Positions 47,523 to 59,554 of a DNA stretch of 64,000 nucleotides are shown in pieces. The notes beneath the pieces are model-generated. The model had not been told where the DNA came from and searched no databases. It saw nothing but the letters and a program-made list of their open reading frames with translations. The position numbers were made by a program, and so were the translations under genes. Every line of letters starts with the position of its first letter. The first letter of the stretch is position 1. This DNA comes from Welwitschia mirabilis (taxonomy: Eukaryota; Gnetophyta; Gnetopsida; Welwitschiales): assembly GCA_051453625.1 (NCBI GenBank), contig JBOZIK010000001.1, positions 186,007,264-186,071,263 of the forward strand. Direction: 5' to 3'.

Positions 47523-50500
47523 ATGATTTTTAAAAGTCTTATAATTTTTAAAAATCTAAGTTTGATCTTATTGATCGGATTCTCGTATGGTTTTTTAACT
47601 ACTTTAACCTTTGTTATTAGACTTACTACTTTCTTTTCATTAATTTTTTTCCTTCATGAGGGAGCCAGTCAAAGTTAATTTTTGATGATTGTATCTTTTG
47701 TGGGATAATTTTTGGTTTATCTATCTATCTATTACATGCTACTCTATTGACTAATAATGAAACCTCACCTAATATTTTTAATTCTTTTTCTGTACTTATT
47801 TGTACATGTTTATTTGATCCATTTATAGAATCAACATAGGAAATTTATCTTTATACTCCTTATCCAAAAAAATAAAAGGGTTTTTATTACAAAGGAAGAT
47901 AAGTTATTTTCTTTTCTTTATAAAGAAGAATAAGATAAATTATTTTCTCTTCTTTGTAGAAGTTTGTATCGTTTAAGTACTAAATTCTCTTGTTTTTGGA
48001 AATATAACATTAACAAGACTTATTAACCTTCTTCTATTTCAATATAACCAAAAAATTCCATTTTTTTTATTTGTATCATTTTATATTAGTTTGTAAGTTA
48101 TATTTTTTTAAGTAAATTGATAAAAAGGGTCCATTTGAATTGAAGCATGCATCCTCAGGTACAAAAAGAAGTAGTGGTTCATTAATGTTTGGTTTTTAGC
48201 GCTATTATTGTTATTATTAATACTTAGGAACAATAAAGATATCTCTTTTTTGTGATGAACAGACCTTCCTCTAATGCATAGGTAAAGGAATCTAAAGATT
48301 CTTATAACAAAAGAAGAAAACTAAGAAAACAAATAAAAGAAACGGTAAAGGAAGAAAAATTTAAAGGGAAAATTAGTGATCCAATAAGAAAGGAACAACT
48401 AAAAAGGAAAGAAAAAGAACTAGAAAGGGAAAAAGAATAATAGATATGAAAACAAAGGGGAAAAATAACTAGAAAGGAACATAAAATAATAGTAACAAAA
48501 AAAGAAAAGGCTAGCGATAGACTAAATAGAAAGTAAAAATGAATTAAAAAAATTTGAGTTAAAAATAGAACTTTTGTAAAAGTTGAAAAAAATTTAAGTT
48601 TTTAGAGTGGCATCTTTTTTCCTTTAATTATCAGAGATGGGCTCAACAAATTTTTAGAAGACCTCATTTTGATGGGATATCTTTCATAAAAGATATGGTT
48701 TCCTAATACATTTTTACTCTATGTTATAGTAATAGAAATCAAAGATTTAATTTTATAATATCTTCAACTAAGATATTCCTTGAAAAAAATTCTAAAAAAT
48801 GTTTTTTAAATAAATGACTTCTAAACTAGAAGTTTTTCTTTTTGGAAAGAATTTAGGGATAAAATAAATCTAATAAATACTACAAAATTTATAGCTAGAT
48901 ATGAAGAAATCCTAGGCCATAAAGTAAATCTAATCTCAATTCAAATCCAAGAATGGTTTATGGCTTTTAAAAGAATAATATATAATGCAATAGACATTTA
49001 ATATTTTTAGGAAAAAACCATACTTTGGATGCTTCAAAAAAGCATAATTTATTTATGAAAAAATGGTTATCAGTTATTAGGCAAGAAATGTTAGGAAAAA
49101 AAAGTTCAATTAGCTCTTTCTCAATTAGAAATTTTTAAGTTTTTTAATGATCCATTACTTTGTATGCCATATCATGTTTTGATAAAATATTATAAACAAA
49201 TAGAAAAACTCACTTAAGCAAGAATCAAAATTTTTTTAGAAGAATAAAATATGGAATAAAACAAAAATGAATGGATGAAAAAGTGATAAAAGACTTATGG
49301 GAAATTATACAAATGGAATTGAAGAAACAATAAAATAAAGAAATGGAATGGCCATAGAGCAAAAACAACAAAATGAATAGAAGAAATAAGGAAAAGAATC
49401 TTAACCCACTAAAACTAATAAAGGAAAAAATACGACATGTGTAAGACTTAAAATTCTTAAAAAAAGAGGAGTAAAATCTGACATCTAATTATTTGTATTT
49501 AGTTGCTATGACTTAAAAAAAATAGAAATTAGATTTTTATAATATAGTTAAAATCAAGTTTTCTTGACTTACGAAGGAAGAAAAAAATTTGATTTAACAA
49601 GTTTTTATTAAGGAGTAGCAAGAAAAAGGACAGATAGAAAAAAATAATGAATTTTTTTATTTGGTAGATTATTCACATCAAATAAAGATGAAAGACAAGT
49701 AGCATTCATTACTAGATTACATAAAAATATGAAAATATATGGTTTTTTATGTACCTATATTGGATTGTATAGATCTTTCTAGAAAGTTTTGGAAAAAGGA
49801 CAAGGAGGTCTACCCAAAATGTTTTACTTGGACTAAACCTAAAAGATCAATTTCCCTAGACTTCTTCTATTTTAGATAAAGATCATCTATTTTTGAATGA
49901 ATTCCTTTCAATAAAAGAAAAACCTTTATAGTTATAACATTTTTCTAATGTTTTAAAAGAAGAAAGAAAAAAAAACCTCAAAACATTCTATATAAAAAAA
50001 TTTATATCAAAAATAGCTTTCTTAATGCTTTTTACACAAATTTCTTTTTCCATCTTATTTATAATTAGAAATAATTCAATTATAAAGTATTTTTATATAA
50101 GTATATTCTTTTTGAGTTTAATTTATTCTTATTTCCTAAAGAAATAAGCAATGAGGATTTGAATTTCATTAAGAATAGAATTTTTAAACACTTTGAGGAA
50201 ATAGAATAAAAAGTAATAGTCATGAATTTAGTAAAAATAATATAAGAAGAATTTAATTTTGTATTGTCTTTTGGTAAAATCAATGAAAGTAAAAAGGAAT
50301 TACCTAAATGAGAGTCTAATTCGGTTGAAGACATTGATTATGAAAGCAAAATAAATTCCTTGGATTTTTCTCCAATTACCATAAAAAATGTAAGATATCA
50401 TGATGAAAACCCTCTTTTAACTAAAGGATGATTTGAAGTACATAGACATATTTTATGTAATAGTCACCAGTACATGTTTAAAGAATCCTTAAGATGTTGA

Positions 50501-53500
50501 AGTGTTAAAACTACCAAACCTTGAAAAGTTAATTTTTTCTATTATAAAAAAATAAAGATATTATCTTTTTTGTTTTTATGGATGAAAGAAAAGCCAAAAA
50601 AATTTTATGGATTTCATTAGGAATTCCAATAAGATTTTGATGGCTTTCAACATTAAGAATATTTTGAGGGTTTTCAACATTAAAATCTTATGGAATTTGC
50701 TTATTATCAAATTACAAACTTTATTGGAAAAAATAGTCAAGTCTTTTACTTTGAAAAAAATCCTAAGGATATGGAAGAGGATTTCACCTATTTCAAAAAA
50801 AGATAATCATGATAAGAAATATTTATTATAATTTGACTAAGTTAGATCTCATAGTTTATCATAAGTTGAGGGGTCCTTTAATATTATCTCTAAATTTTCT
50901 TCAAAGAAGAGTGGTAATATCATTATTGGTCATAATAAAAAATTATGTTAATTTTCTTTTATTGTAACTTGTTGAATTTCTTGAAGACTTTAAAAAACTA
51001 TCCAACAATGTTCATATATATTACACTTTTGATAGGCTAGAATTTTTATTAAAAACTTGTCTAAATAAATGGTTAGATAATGGATTTTAAATCAAAATTT
51101 TAAAACTATTTCATTTAGAATGTTAACATAATTCTTTTTCTACTAATTATAGTTTTGAATATCCTTTTATATATATATCACTGGGAGAAGAGCTTGATGC
51201 TCCTTATGGTAGGTGAGTCAGAAAACCATCTTTTTAGAAACCTATTTTAGCTAAAATGGAGATAAATTTAATTAAAATAGTAAATTCCTATTTTAACACT
51301 ATAGATAATATATTCTTATTTAAAATCCTATGGATTTTTAAAAAATATAAGTTCAATTTCAAATAAAATAGTCCAAATTGAAGATGGGAAAAAAATCCAA
51401 GCTCAAATAGAAGAGTTGAGAATTCAAGCTCAATATCAATTAGAAAAAGCTTAAGATTAATTAAAAAATCTAAAGATCTATTTGAAAAAGCTAAAAATCA
51501 ATTGAAATTTTTTGGGCATTAGAAGGTTCATATAGATTTTTCCAACCCTTTATGAGTTTTAACCAAATAGAGGGCAAAAACCTTTTTAAAAAGTATTAAA
51601 GATCATAAGATCATCATGCTTAGATCATTTAATTAGAAAAAAAAAATTTATATGTTACAAAATAGGGTTTTGAAAAACATCAAGATTTCCATAATATATA
51701 AAACAACATAAATAAACTAAAAGGAAAATTAGTCTTTTTAGGTTTAAAAAACATGTTTTGGTAGAGTATATAAAGGTTAAGATAAAATATTAAGACTTCC
51801 TTTCTATATAAAATAAAATAAGTAAACTAAAAACAAACTAATTAATAAAGTAAAAAGAAATTTATATAACAAAAATAAATTTTTTTACTCCTAGAGAAAG
51901 AGAACTCGACATGGTATAAAAAAGCAGAAGGATTTTTAAAGAGTTTAAAACTCTTCTTTGATCAATATTTAAAACTCTTAAAACGTCATTAAGGGGATTT
52001 TGGCTATTTTATAAAAACCATTAAGGAAATTTTGGCTATTTTATTTGAAAAAGATATCAACATAATTTTGACTATATTGTTTATAGTGGCTTCAAATAAT
52101 TTCTAGAAAATTTTCCAAATGAATTTCCAAAAATCTTCTTTATAGTAAATAAATTTTTAGATTAGTTTGACTTTGTTGCCAAAACCTTTTTATTCATTCT
52201 ATAAAACTATTTATATTATCTTGACATTCTTATTAAAAATTTTGCTTATAGCTACTTTAAAACATTAAAATTTCTTATAGGTTTTGAAAATAGAACATTA
52301 AATTAAATACCTTATTTGCATCTATTTCAAAGAATTTCTAGAAGAAATTTAAAATTTATTCTTTATAATAAATACCTTTTTAGATTATTTTGATTTTATT
52401 TTAAAAAAACATTTTATTTTAAAATTATATAAGATGTTTTTTAAATTTTAAAAAAGAATCTATAGAAAATTTAGTCTTGATCATGACAAAGTCCTATCTC
52501 AAACTATGTTTTCAATGATACATGGAATTGCCATAAAAAATAAACCTATCTTAAAGGATTTCTTGCAAATGAAATAATCATATCCTTTAATTAAAAAAAG
52601 GTAAAAAAAGTTATATAGAAACAAATTACTAAATTTTAAAGAACCATAAGATTTGCAAGTAAAGAATTGGAAACACCAAATAAAATGTTATGATCATTTA
52701 TAATATATTATGAAAACTTATATGCTTTTGTATAGAACCTATGAAATTTAGATGTTAGGTTAGTAAACAATGGAAGAAGTTTTGTCAAAAATGAGTATCT
52801 TTAGATGACAAACTAATAATATACTAACATTTGCTTTTATTTTTTTTTAAACTAAATAAATGTTACTAATTTATTAGCATATGATTATCTTGATTTTAGG
52901 AAAATAGATTCTTCTCAAATATTCTTAGATCAAAGAAAAATAAAAAGGAATTTGAGCTTTTCCCATAAGAGAGTATTCTTTTTTTTTTGTTTTAAATCTT
53001 AAGTTGTGCTCTGGCTTGTTGAAACAATAAAAAAAGTTAATCTTTTAAAATAAAATGGAAAATAAATACAAACTTGACAATAAATTATAATTTCTTAATA
53101 GAATTCAAATGAATTATTAATTTTCACTTTGTTTTGGATAATATTAATGAAAAAGAATTAGAAAATCTTGTTTTAAAATAGAATAATTTATAGAATTTAG
53201 ACAAATTCAAATCACATAATGATTTTTTGTTATCATCTTTTTATTTGAGTCAATTAGAATTGGCTAAGTTCTATGAGATACCTAATTCCAAGATATATGA
53301 TTTCAAGATACCTAATTCCCCCAATTCTAAAACACCTGATTCTGAGATATTTGATTCACTTGATTTTAAGACACTAGATTTTGAGATACCTGATTCCAAT
53401 ATACTTGGTAGTAATTTACTAAAAAAACTACTAAAAAATTAAAAATGATTCTTATCTTATAATAGTTGGTTTTATTTACTAGAATAAAAACTCCACAACA

Positions 53501-54750
53501 AAAATTTTAAATATCTTTCTTTAGAAGAAAGGATGTTACATGATTTAAAAAAATGGATAGACATAGATTTTTGATTAAAAAACAATAATCTTACAAGCAA
53601 AAAAAAAATAAATATTTTTAGTAAAAGCAAAAAGAAATGGACTAAATGTAAGAGATAAATAGAAAAGTATAAGGGAAAAACTTAATATTTTATTAGAACA
53701 AAAGAGCCAAGAGGAAAAAAGAATAAAATAATTGCTAGCACAAGCCCAAAAAAACTAGAATTTAATAAATTTAAAAAAGATATTAAAAGTGGTAAAAAAT
53801 GGAATTACGAGGGGGCTCCTCATTTTTTTTAAGAATAAACTAAAAAAAAGCAAATTGAACAAAATAGAATAAAAAATAAAAGTTTTAGGTAGAAAATCAA
53901 AATGAGAAAATATTAAATGCTGAGGCATAAAACCAACTAACGTCTAATGGAAAACAACCTATTAACAAAGTAGGTATTAAGGGTAATCAAGTAAGTATTA
54001 AGGATATATTAAAACTCCTTGAATATGAAAGGCAAAAAGAGCATTTCGAAAAACTATTAGATTCTATAGATGATTAGAGGGATGATGATTTAATAAAGGC
54101 AAAAAAGGCTACCGATCAATTATACATTTTAAATGATAAAAATTCCAAAAGAAAAATAATGTTCTTAAAGGCTACATACCAGCCATTTAAGGAAATAGTA
54201 AAGAAATTTGGTCTTGTATAAAATAAGAAAAAGAATAAGAAAGAGCATCATGATAACCCTTGAGGAGGATTTTATTTAAAATAGCTAAAATACCTTCTAA
54301 TATGTATCTTATTATGCTTATTTTCAAAAGATATTTGAATTTCCACATAAGAGATTATGAAAGAGTATTGATCATTCTGCAGCAAAACTAATGATATGGA
54401 AAATCTTAGTGAGAATACTTATTAATATTTCATTAGACTTATCTAAAGCTAAAAAAGAAAGGATTCTTAAAGCTTTATATAAGCAAAATTATAATGCTTT
54501 TAATTTTCAAATGAACAACTTTCTTTGAAAAGATATTTTTCTTCCATGACATCATCAAGAATTTTAAATAGTAAATAATTTGATTTTGAAGGAAGAAAAT
54601 GCTTTGGAAACATTCATAAAAAATTAAGGGTAAAGAACTTTCATAAAAGATCATGAATGAAAAACATTTTCCATAAGAATTTATGACAGATAAGGAATTT
54701 TTTCATAAAAAATAAAGCAAAAAGAAGAAAAAACTTAAAAGTTAAATTTA
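47523..54750 (+). pseudogene. ycf1: ycf1 (TIC214) remnant, nearly full length
   Basis: Ycf1/TIC214 is a very large plastid-encoded protein of the inner-envelope import complex. The start at 47,523 gives MIFKSL, followed by LIGFSYGFLTTLTF (consensus GLYYGFLTTFSIGPS) and LSIYYMLLY, the hydrophobic N-terminal region. The long middle is Lys/Asn/Glu-rich with many stops, as expected of this fast-evolving protein. A Pro-Asp/Asn-Ser repeat lies at 53,250-53,420. The C-terminal part reads KATYQPFKEIVKKFGLV near 54,170, KAKKERILKALYKQNYNAFN near 54,450 and HHQEFLNSKFDFEG near 54,550, which are ycf1 C-terminal words in gymnosperms. At about 7.2 kb it is large. The C-terminus is estimated. A second, partial copy lies inverted at 61,770-63,100. 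Confidence 0.78.
53250..53420 (+). repeat. In-frame PD/NS repeat inside ycf1
   Basis: A run of 15-30-bp units encoding variants of I-P-N/D-S-K/E (EIPNSKIYDFKIPNSPNSK, then TPDSEIFDSLDFKTLDFEIP). It is uninterrupted by stops in a 71-residue stretch (53,227-53,442), while flanking ycf1 is broken. Internal repeats of this kind are common in ycf1. Confidence 0.75.
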
Positions 54751-55129
54751 AAAAAATAACTAAATATTTTATTTGATCTAGTTTTCAACTAGGATATCTT
54801 CTTTACATGAGTTAATATTGGTAAAATACAATTGATGAAATTCATAGTTCCTTATTATGATTACACATGTATTCCTTAAAATTTATTTAATGAGAAAAGG
54901 ATATAAAATGGTCAAGTTCTACTTGTAGATTGCAGATTTTTTGTTTTAACTATCAAAGCAATAAGAATCAAATTTGTGACTTCCACCACCTCATAATGTC
55001 ATTTTACCAATCTACATCATACCTAGTTGATGTTAAATAGGCAAAATATCTATATTTTTTATTGTTTCACTATCAAAAAAAAGGAACAAATATTAATAAC
55101 TACTAGCTAGTTTCAATTTTTTACTAAAA
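54751..55129. other. Spacer before trnL; rpl32 expected, not seen
   Basis: In most plastomes rpl32 sits upstream of trnL-UAG. I see no MAVPKKRTS-like start here. The AT-rich sequence near 54,700-54,770 is Lys-rich but could not be assigned. Confidence 0.45.
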
Positions 55130-55209
55130 TCCACCATGGTAAAATATGTAAACATGCTACTCTTAGAAAGTAGTGTTAGAATGTCTCGATTTGAATCTGA
55201 ATGGTAGCA
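55130..55209 (+). pseudogene. trnL-UAG: Plastid tRNA-Leu(UAG) gene copy, decayed
   Basis: 80 nt that follow plastid trnL-UAG: CCACCATGGTAAAAT, GTAAACATGCTACTCTTAG (anticodon TAG within CTCTTAGAA), AAGTAGTGTTAGAA, then the T arm CGATTTGAATC and the 3' acceptor ATGGTAGCA. The anticodon stem is kept; T-arm and acceptor pairs are weakened by transitions. Directly followed by ccsA, as in plastomes. Confidence 0.88.
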
Positions 55210-55292
55210 AAACCTTCTAACCACTTAAAACCTTTCAGTATATTTTTTTTCAAATTCAAAGATTTATTATAATACTACAAATGCTAATTAAT

Positions 55293-56172
55293 ATGATATT
55301 AATATCTTTAGAGCATATATTAATCCAAATCTATTTCTCTTTTATTTGTGTAATTACTCTTATTTTTGGAGGAACTTTAGTGTATCTGGTTAATAAATTA
55401 AGTAATCTCATAAAAAAGATAGTATTTTTTCTTTTTAATTTTACATTGAATTTAATTCTTCACTAGTTTTACTTGAGACATTTATATTTAAGTAATTTGT
55501 ATGAATCTTTAATGTTTTTTTCCTAAAACTTTTGTTTGATTCCTTTTTTAATTAATATTAAAAATCCTAATAATGTAATAACTGCACTAAGCACTTTATC
55601 TACTCATGCATTTGTTACTTTGAGCACTCTAATAAAAATGCAACAATCATAAAGAGTAATATTGCACTATAGTTTCACTAGCTAATAATGCTTGTAACTA
55701 TTATTTTCTTCCATTGTGTAACTCTTTTATATGGATTGTTATTACTGATTAGTTCTTTTAGTAATGGATTTGAAAAAAAAAAAAACTTTTCTACTCTTTA
55801 CTTTAGAAAATAATATTTATATAAAGATAAAAGAAAATCTTTTCATCCTTATTCATTTAAAAATTTTCATAAGTCTCAGATGATCTATCAAATCAATAAT
55901 CTTAATTACTTGGGTTTACATTTTTAACCATTGGTATTCTTTCTAGAGTGGTATGAGCTAATGAAGCATGGGAATCATACTAGAGTTGGGATACTAAAGA
56001 AATTTGGGTACTAATTACTTACTTAATTTTTGCAAATTACATTTACATAAGACTTAATAATGGATGGCAAGGTAACAAAATAGCACTTGTAACTTTAATA
56101 GGGTTATTTTTTGTTTGGATCTGCTACTTTAGAGTAAATATTTTAGAATAAGTTTCCATACCTATGGATGAT
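55293..56172 (+). pseudogene. ccsA: ccsA remnant (cytochrome c synthesis protein)
   Basis: CcsA is the plastid membrane protein that attaches haem to c-type cytochromes. The start MILISLEHILIQIYFSFI corresponds to MIFATLEHILTHISFSI; an ATG 12 bp upstream is also in frame. Then HLYLSNLYESLMFFS (consensus PLSNLYESLIFLSW) near 55,480, LSTHAFVTLST near 55,590, QINNLNYLGLHF near 55,890, and the haem-handling C-terminal part: EWYELMKHGNHT, GYLLLTLFLQITFT and GYFLFGSATLE near 56,100 (consensus [23 protein letters not shown]). The key Trp/His residues of the WWD motif are largely lost. Overall length equals a normal ccsA, so it is decayed and not truncated. Confidence 0.87.
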
Positions 56173-56389
56173 TTCTTTATATAAACTAAACTAAAATAAA
56201 GTATCCATAAATGAAAATTTTGAATTATTAGACTTAGTTCATTTCTAAATGATACTATTTAATTTGAAATATATTACTTTTTACCTTGTAAAAAAAGATA
56301 CAAGTTATTTTCATAGTTGTATCTCATTAGTTTTTTAAAACATTTAAAATATTGTTTTGATTAAAAAAAGTATAAATATAAGTATTTTA

Positions 56390-56632
56390 ATAAGAAAGAC
56401 CCATACTGTGATTACATTTCTTTCGTAAATAAACACAAACACTCAAGTAATCTAGTGGACAAGTAGATTTTCATCTTTTACAACCAAGACAATCTTCTAT
56501 TCTTAGAGCTAAAGATATTTGCTTAGCTCTACAACCATTCCAAGGTACCATTTCTAAGACATTAGTAGGACATGCTCATACACATTAGGTATAATCAATA
56601 TATGTATCATAAATTTTGACTAAATGAGCCAT
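56390..56632 (-). pseudogene. psaC: psaC remnant, copy 1 (photosystem I iron-sulfur subunit)
   Basis: PsaC carries the terminal 4Fe-4S clusters of photosystem I. The reading is full length (about 81 codons): [51 protein letters not shown] and STCPLDYLSVCVYL. Several cluster-ligand Cys are lost (CIGCTQCVRAC became YIDYT-CV-AC) and stops replace Gln and Arg codons. It is only about 220 bp from the end of ccsA on the opposite strand; ndhD, which separates the two in plastomes with ndh genes, is absent. Confidence 0.9.
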
Positions 56633-56754
56633 TAGATCACCTTCTTATTTATATTTTGTATAATATTGAAATAAAATGATTCTTATATATTCTAATTATT
56701 AAGGATATTAATAATATTCTTAATAGTTTATCAACAAAATAATGTTTTCTTATT

Positions 56755-57635
56755 TAAATTTTGACTTTTTTTATATTTTAACTAAAACAAAAATATATTT
56801 AATAAAATTAAAAAAATCAAAAAATTTCTACAAAATTCCTTTTTTAAAAGAAGACCTCTTCTTATTTAAAGAAGAGAATATTATTTTAATAAAAAAATTA
56901 CCTATATTTTTCTTGCTTAAGAATTATTTCCTACTTAAATAAATAATTCAAAAAAACTAGAATTACTAAGTATTTTAGAAAGAAATTTTATGGCTTTTTT
57001 CAAAAAATCTTATTTTGAGATTTAGATTTATTTTTTTTTTGTTACAACCATTATAATTGTCATTATTATTGTTATTTAACAGTATCTTCTTATACATTAT
57101 CTTAAACTTGAATATTATTCTACTAAAAATGATCTTATATCTTCTGAAAAGCTTGGACTTTATTCTTAATACATGAAATAGAGAACTAAATATAAAACCA
57201 TAAAAAATAAAATGAAAAAGGTATACATCATTCTTATAAAATAGCTTTTATTGTATTTGATAATACAAATAAACTATCAGAAATTTTTCTTATTATTATT
57301 TTGATAGAATCTCTAGTAATTTTGAAAAATACTGCTACAATAGACATTACATATTTATCATTGTTTTTATTTATGTTTATTTGACGTACTCACCCCACTA
57401 TAGTTTGACCTTTGATGAAATGTTTAAAAAAGTAGAAGGTCTCACTATGTGTTAGTATATAGGTCTGACTATGTGTTATATAGAATGCCAACTTTCTCTT
57501 TTATTGGACCCTCCCCTTGTTGCTATGAAAATACATCAAATTTTTGAAAAATGTGATTCTACATTTTTAACTATAATTGTATTTATTTACATTAATATTT
57601 CTAAAATATCTATTTGTAAAGTTAACAAAATACCC
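56755..57635. repeat. Inverted 0.9-kb arm, right copy
   Basis: Reverse complement of 45,115-46,020 with indels and scattered transitions. It contains a 66-residue open frame at 56,742-56,942 and a 64-residue minus-strand frame at 57,567-57,761, neither with a recognised motif. Together the arms enclose chlN, ycf1, trnL, ccsA and psaC. Confidence 0.8.
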
Positions 57636-57948
57636 TAAAAACCTAAGGTTTCCTTCATAAGGTTTGTCCATGGGGGATGAGTAAGGTTTTAAGACTAGGC
57701 AAAAAGGCATTGTTAATGGATAATACCATAATATTCTTATACTATCTTTTGTTGATCTCAAGGAATGAAGGAAGCCAAGTTATCCGAGATGTCAAAACGT
57801 AAGTGTTTGAGGTCCTTTTTGTGATTAGATCACTATTACTAAAAATTGTCTTTACCTTGGATGGTTTGGTGTTTTAATGGTCTTGACTCTTTTGACTGTA
57901 ACCTCTATTGTTATATATTCTAATCATTTCTAATAAAAATGAGATCTA
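57636..57948. other. Unassigned stretch between arm and psaC copy 2
   Basis: Somewhat less AT-rich than its surroundings (for example GGTTTGTCCATGGGGGATGAG near 57,660). Probably plastid-derived, but no gene was recognised. Confidence 0.4.
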
Positions 57949-58118
57949 ATGACTCATTCAATCAAAAATTATGATACATTTATTGGTTGTACCCAATGTA
58001 TATTAGAATGTCCTATTGATGTCTTAGAAATGGTACCTTGTAATGCCTATAGATCTAAGTAAATAACTTTGGCTTTAAGAATAGAAGATTATATTGATTG
58101 TGCTAAGTGGCATCCCTA
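57949..58118 (+). pseudogene. psaC: psaC remnant, copy 2, 3'-truncated
   Basis: Reads [55 protein letters not shown], about 57 of the normal 81 residues. It keeps the first cluster motif CxxCxxC better than copy 1 and has different mutations. Opposite in orientation to copy 1. Both share the GATCTAATG start context. Homology ends after CAKWHP. Confidence 0.88.
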
Positions 58119-58496
58119 AAAAAAATCTTCTTGTAGTTTTAAAGAATCTAGTAAGAATTAGGAATAGCAATAGGTTTCCCTTTTTTCATCTCTGAAGAAT
58201 GAGTAATTTTCCTTCTCTAATATTTCTTGCCTAACTAGAGTGGGTAGATTATGCATTCCACTTATAAAATCAGAGTGTATGATTAATCTATGAGCCCCAA
58301 GCTATATAATCCTCTATTAGGGATATCTAGTATTTTGAATGACTTTTGTATATATAAAAAAAGGAAGAAGCTTTTTCATTTTCGTCCTTGACATGCTAGG
58401 TTTCTCTATCCATCATTTAGCTTATTTTTTATGTAGCACTTAGATTAAGTGAATTTATAAAATCATGTAAAATTTATGATAACATAGGAGGAATTA

Positions 58497-58497
<1 letters not shown>
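58119..58497. other. Unassigned stretch
   Basis: Moderately AT-rich, likely plastid-derived given its neighbours, but no gene was recognised. Confidence 0.35.
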
Positions 58498-58562
<65 letters not shown>

Positions 58563-58672
58563 ATAATAATAANNNNNNNNNNNNNNNNNNNNNNNNNNNN
58601 NNNNNNNNNNNNNNNNNNNNNNNNNNNNNNNNNNNNNNNNNNNNNNNNNNNNNNNNNNNNNNNNNNNNNNNN

Positions 58673-58748
<76 letters not shown>
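58498..58748. repeat. (TTA)n/(TAA)n trinucleotide array with assembly gap
   Basis: (TTA)n turns into (TAA)n just before a 100-N gap (58,573-58,672). After the gap (TTA)n begins again and again turns into (TAA)n. Each half is a perfect palindrome able to form a long hairpin. The same pattern on both sides suggests the gap may be an unmerged overlap of one array. Confidence 0.92.
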
Positions 58749-58749
<1 letters not shown>

Positions 58750-58868
58750 TTTTCTTTTTTGTACCATCATATAGCTTTAAATTTATCTTTGAACATCAAA
58801 TCAAAATTTTTGTTTTTATTCTTTTTGAATTAGAGGTTTTCCTTTTTTAATGTTTTAGAAAACTAAGT

Positions 58869-59033
58869 CTTCTCCATATTATTATTTCTTTAGAGTTAAC
58901 AAAATATCCCTTTAATCCAATCACTTATTATCATACCTCTTCACTTTTCCTTTAAAGGTCTATCCAAAAATTTTGTTAGATTACTAATAGATTATTAAGT
59001 TTTATTATAAATCTAATTAGTTGATTTCAATGA
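58869..59033. repeat. Fold-back inverted repeat, left arm
   Basis: About 165 bp matching the reverse complement of 59,232-59,405: TTCTCCATATTATTATTTC against TTCTCCATATTATCATTTC, AAAGGTCTATCCAAAAATTTT against GAAGGTCTATCCAAAAAATTT, and ATAGATTATTAAGTTTTAT against ATAGATTGTTAAGTTTTAC. The arms flank an atpA fragment. Confidence 0.82.
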
Positions 59034-59121
59034 TATCAGGAAAATTTACTTAAATACTAGTGAGTAACACATTTTTTAGTTCATATTATAATGCTTTAGC
59101 CTAAGATATTGATGATAGGAA

Positions 59122-59234
59122 TCCAATTTCTGCTTCGAAATTCTGCTTGATGGAATCTCCTACTCTTGGTATGCTTTTAAGGCATTCTACCTATGAACCT
59201 TTTCAACCAAGGCTTATTGCTATTGATTCTATGA
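59122..59234 (+). pseudogene. atpA: atpA fragment (plastid ATP synthase alpha subunit)
   Basis: About 38 codons: [19 protein letters not shown], then [20 protein letters not shown]. This corresponds to [20 protein letters not shown] and [17 protein letters not shown], just upstream of the P-loop (GDRQTGKT), which is not present. The fragment ends at the border of the right fold-back arm. Confidence 0.85.
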
Positions 59235-59405
59235 TTTCCAATCAAAATTAACTAATTAAGTTTATAGTAAAACTTAACAATCTATCAGTAATCCAATAAA
59301 ATTTTTTGGATAGACCTTCAAAGGAAATCTAATAAGGAATAACAGCAAGTGATTGAGTTACATAGAGATTCTCTTTTACTCCAAAGAAATGATAATATGG
59401 AGAAT
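59232..59405. repeat. Fold-back inverted repeat, right arm
   Basis: Reverse complement of 58,869-59,033, with one poorly matching stretch of about 20 bp (near 59,362-59,382). The spacer between arms is about 200 bp and holds the atpA fragment. No terminal target duplication was recognised. Confidence 0.82.
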
Positions 59406-59554
59406 ACTTTCATCAAGTAAGATGATGCTTACTTATATTACTCTTCCACAACCCCATTTTCCATAATTATCTTTGAAATTAATGTTTTAGATCACTTCCA
59501 TTTCACTCGCTATTACTATAAGAATTGCTTTTGCTTTCTCTTCCTCTAGAGTTT

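Noticed and set aside
54660-54770. rpl32 upstream of trnL
   Set aside because: Lys-rich AT sequence only; no start MAVPKKR or other rpl32 motif.
58558-58770. 70-residue frame of Tyr/Asn runs
   Set aside because: Translation of the TTA/TAA array plus a gap.
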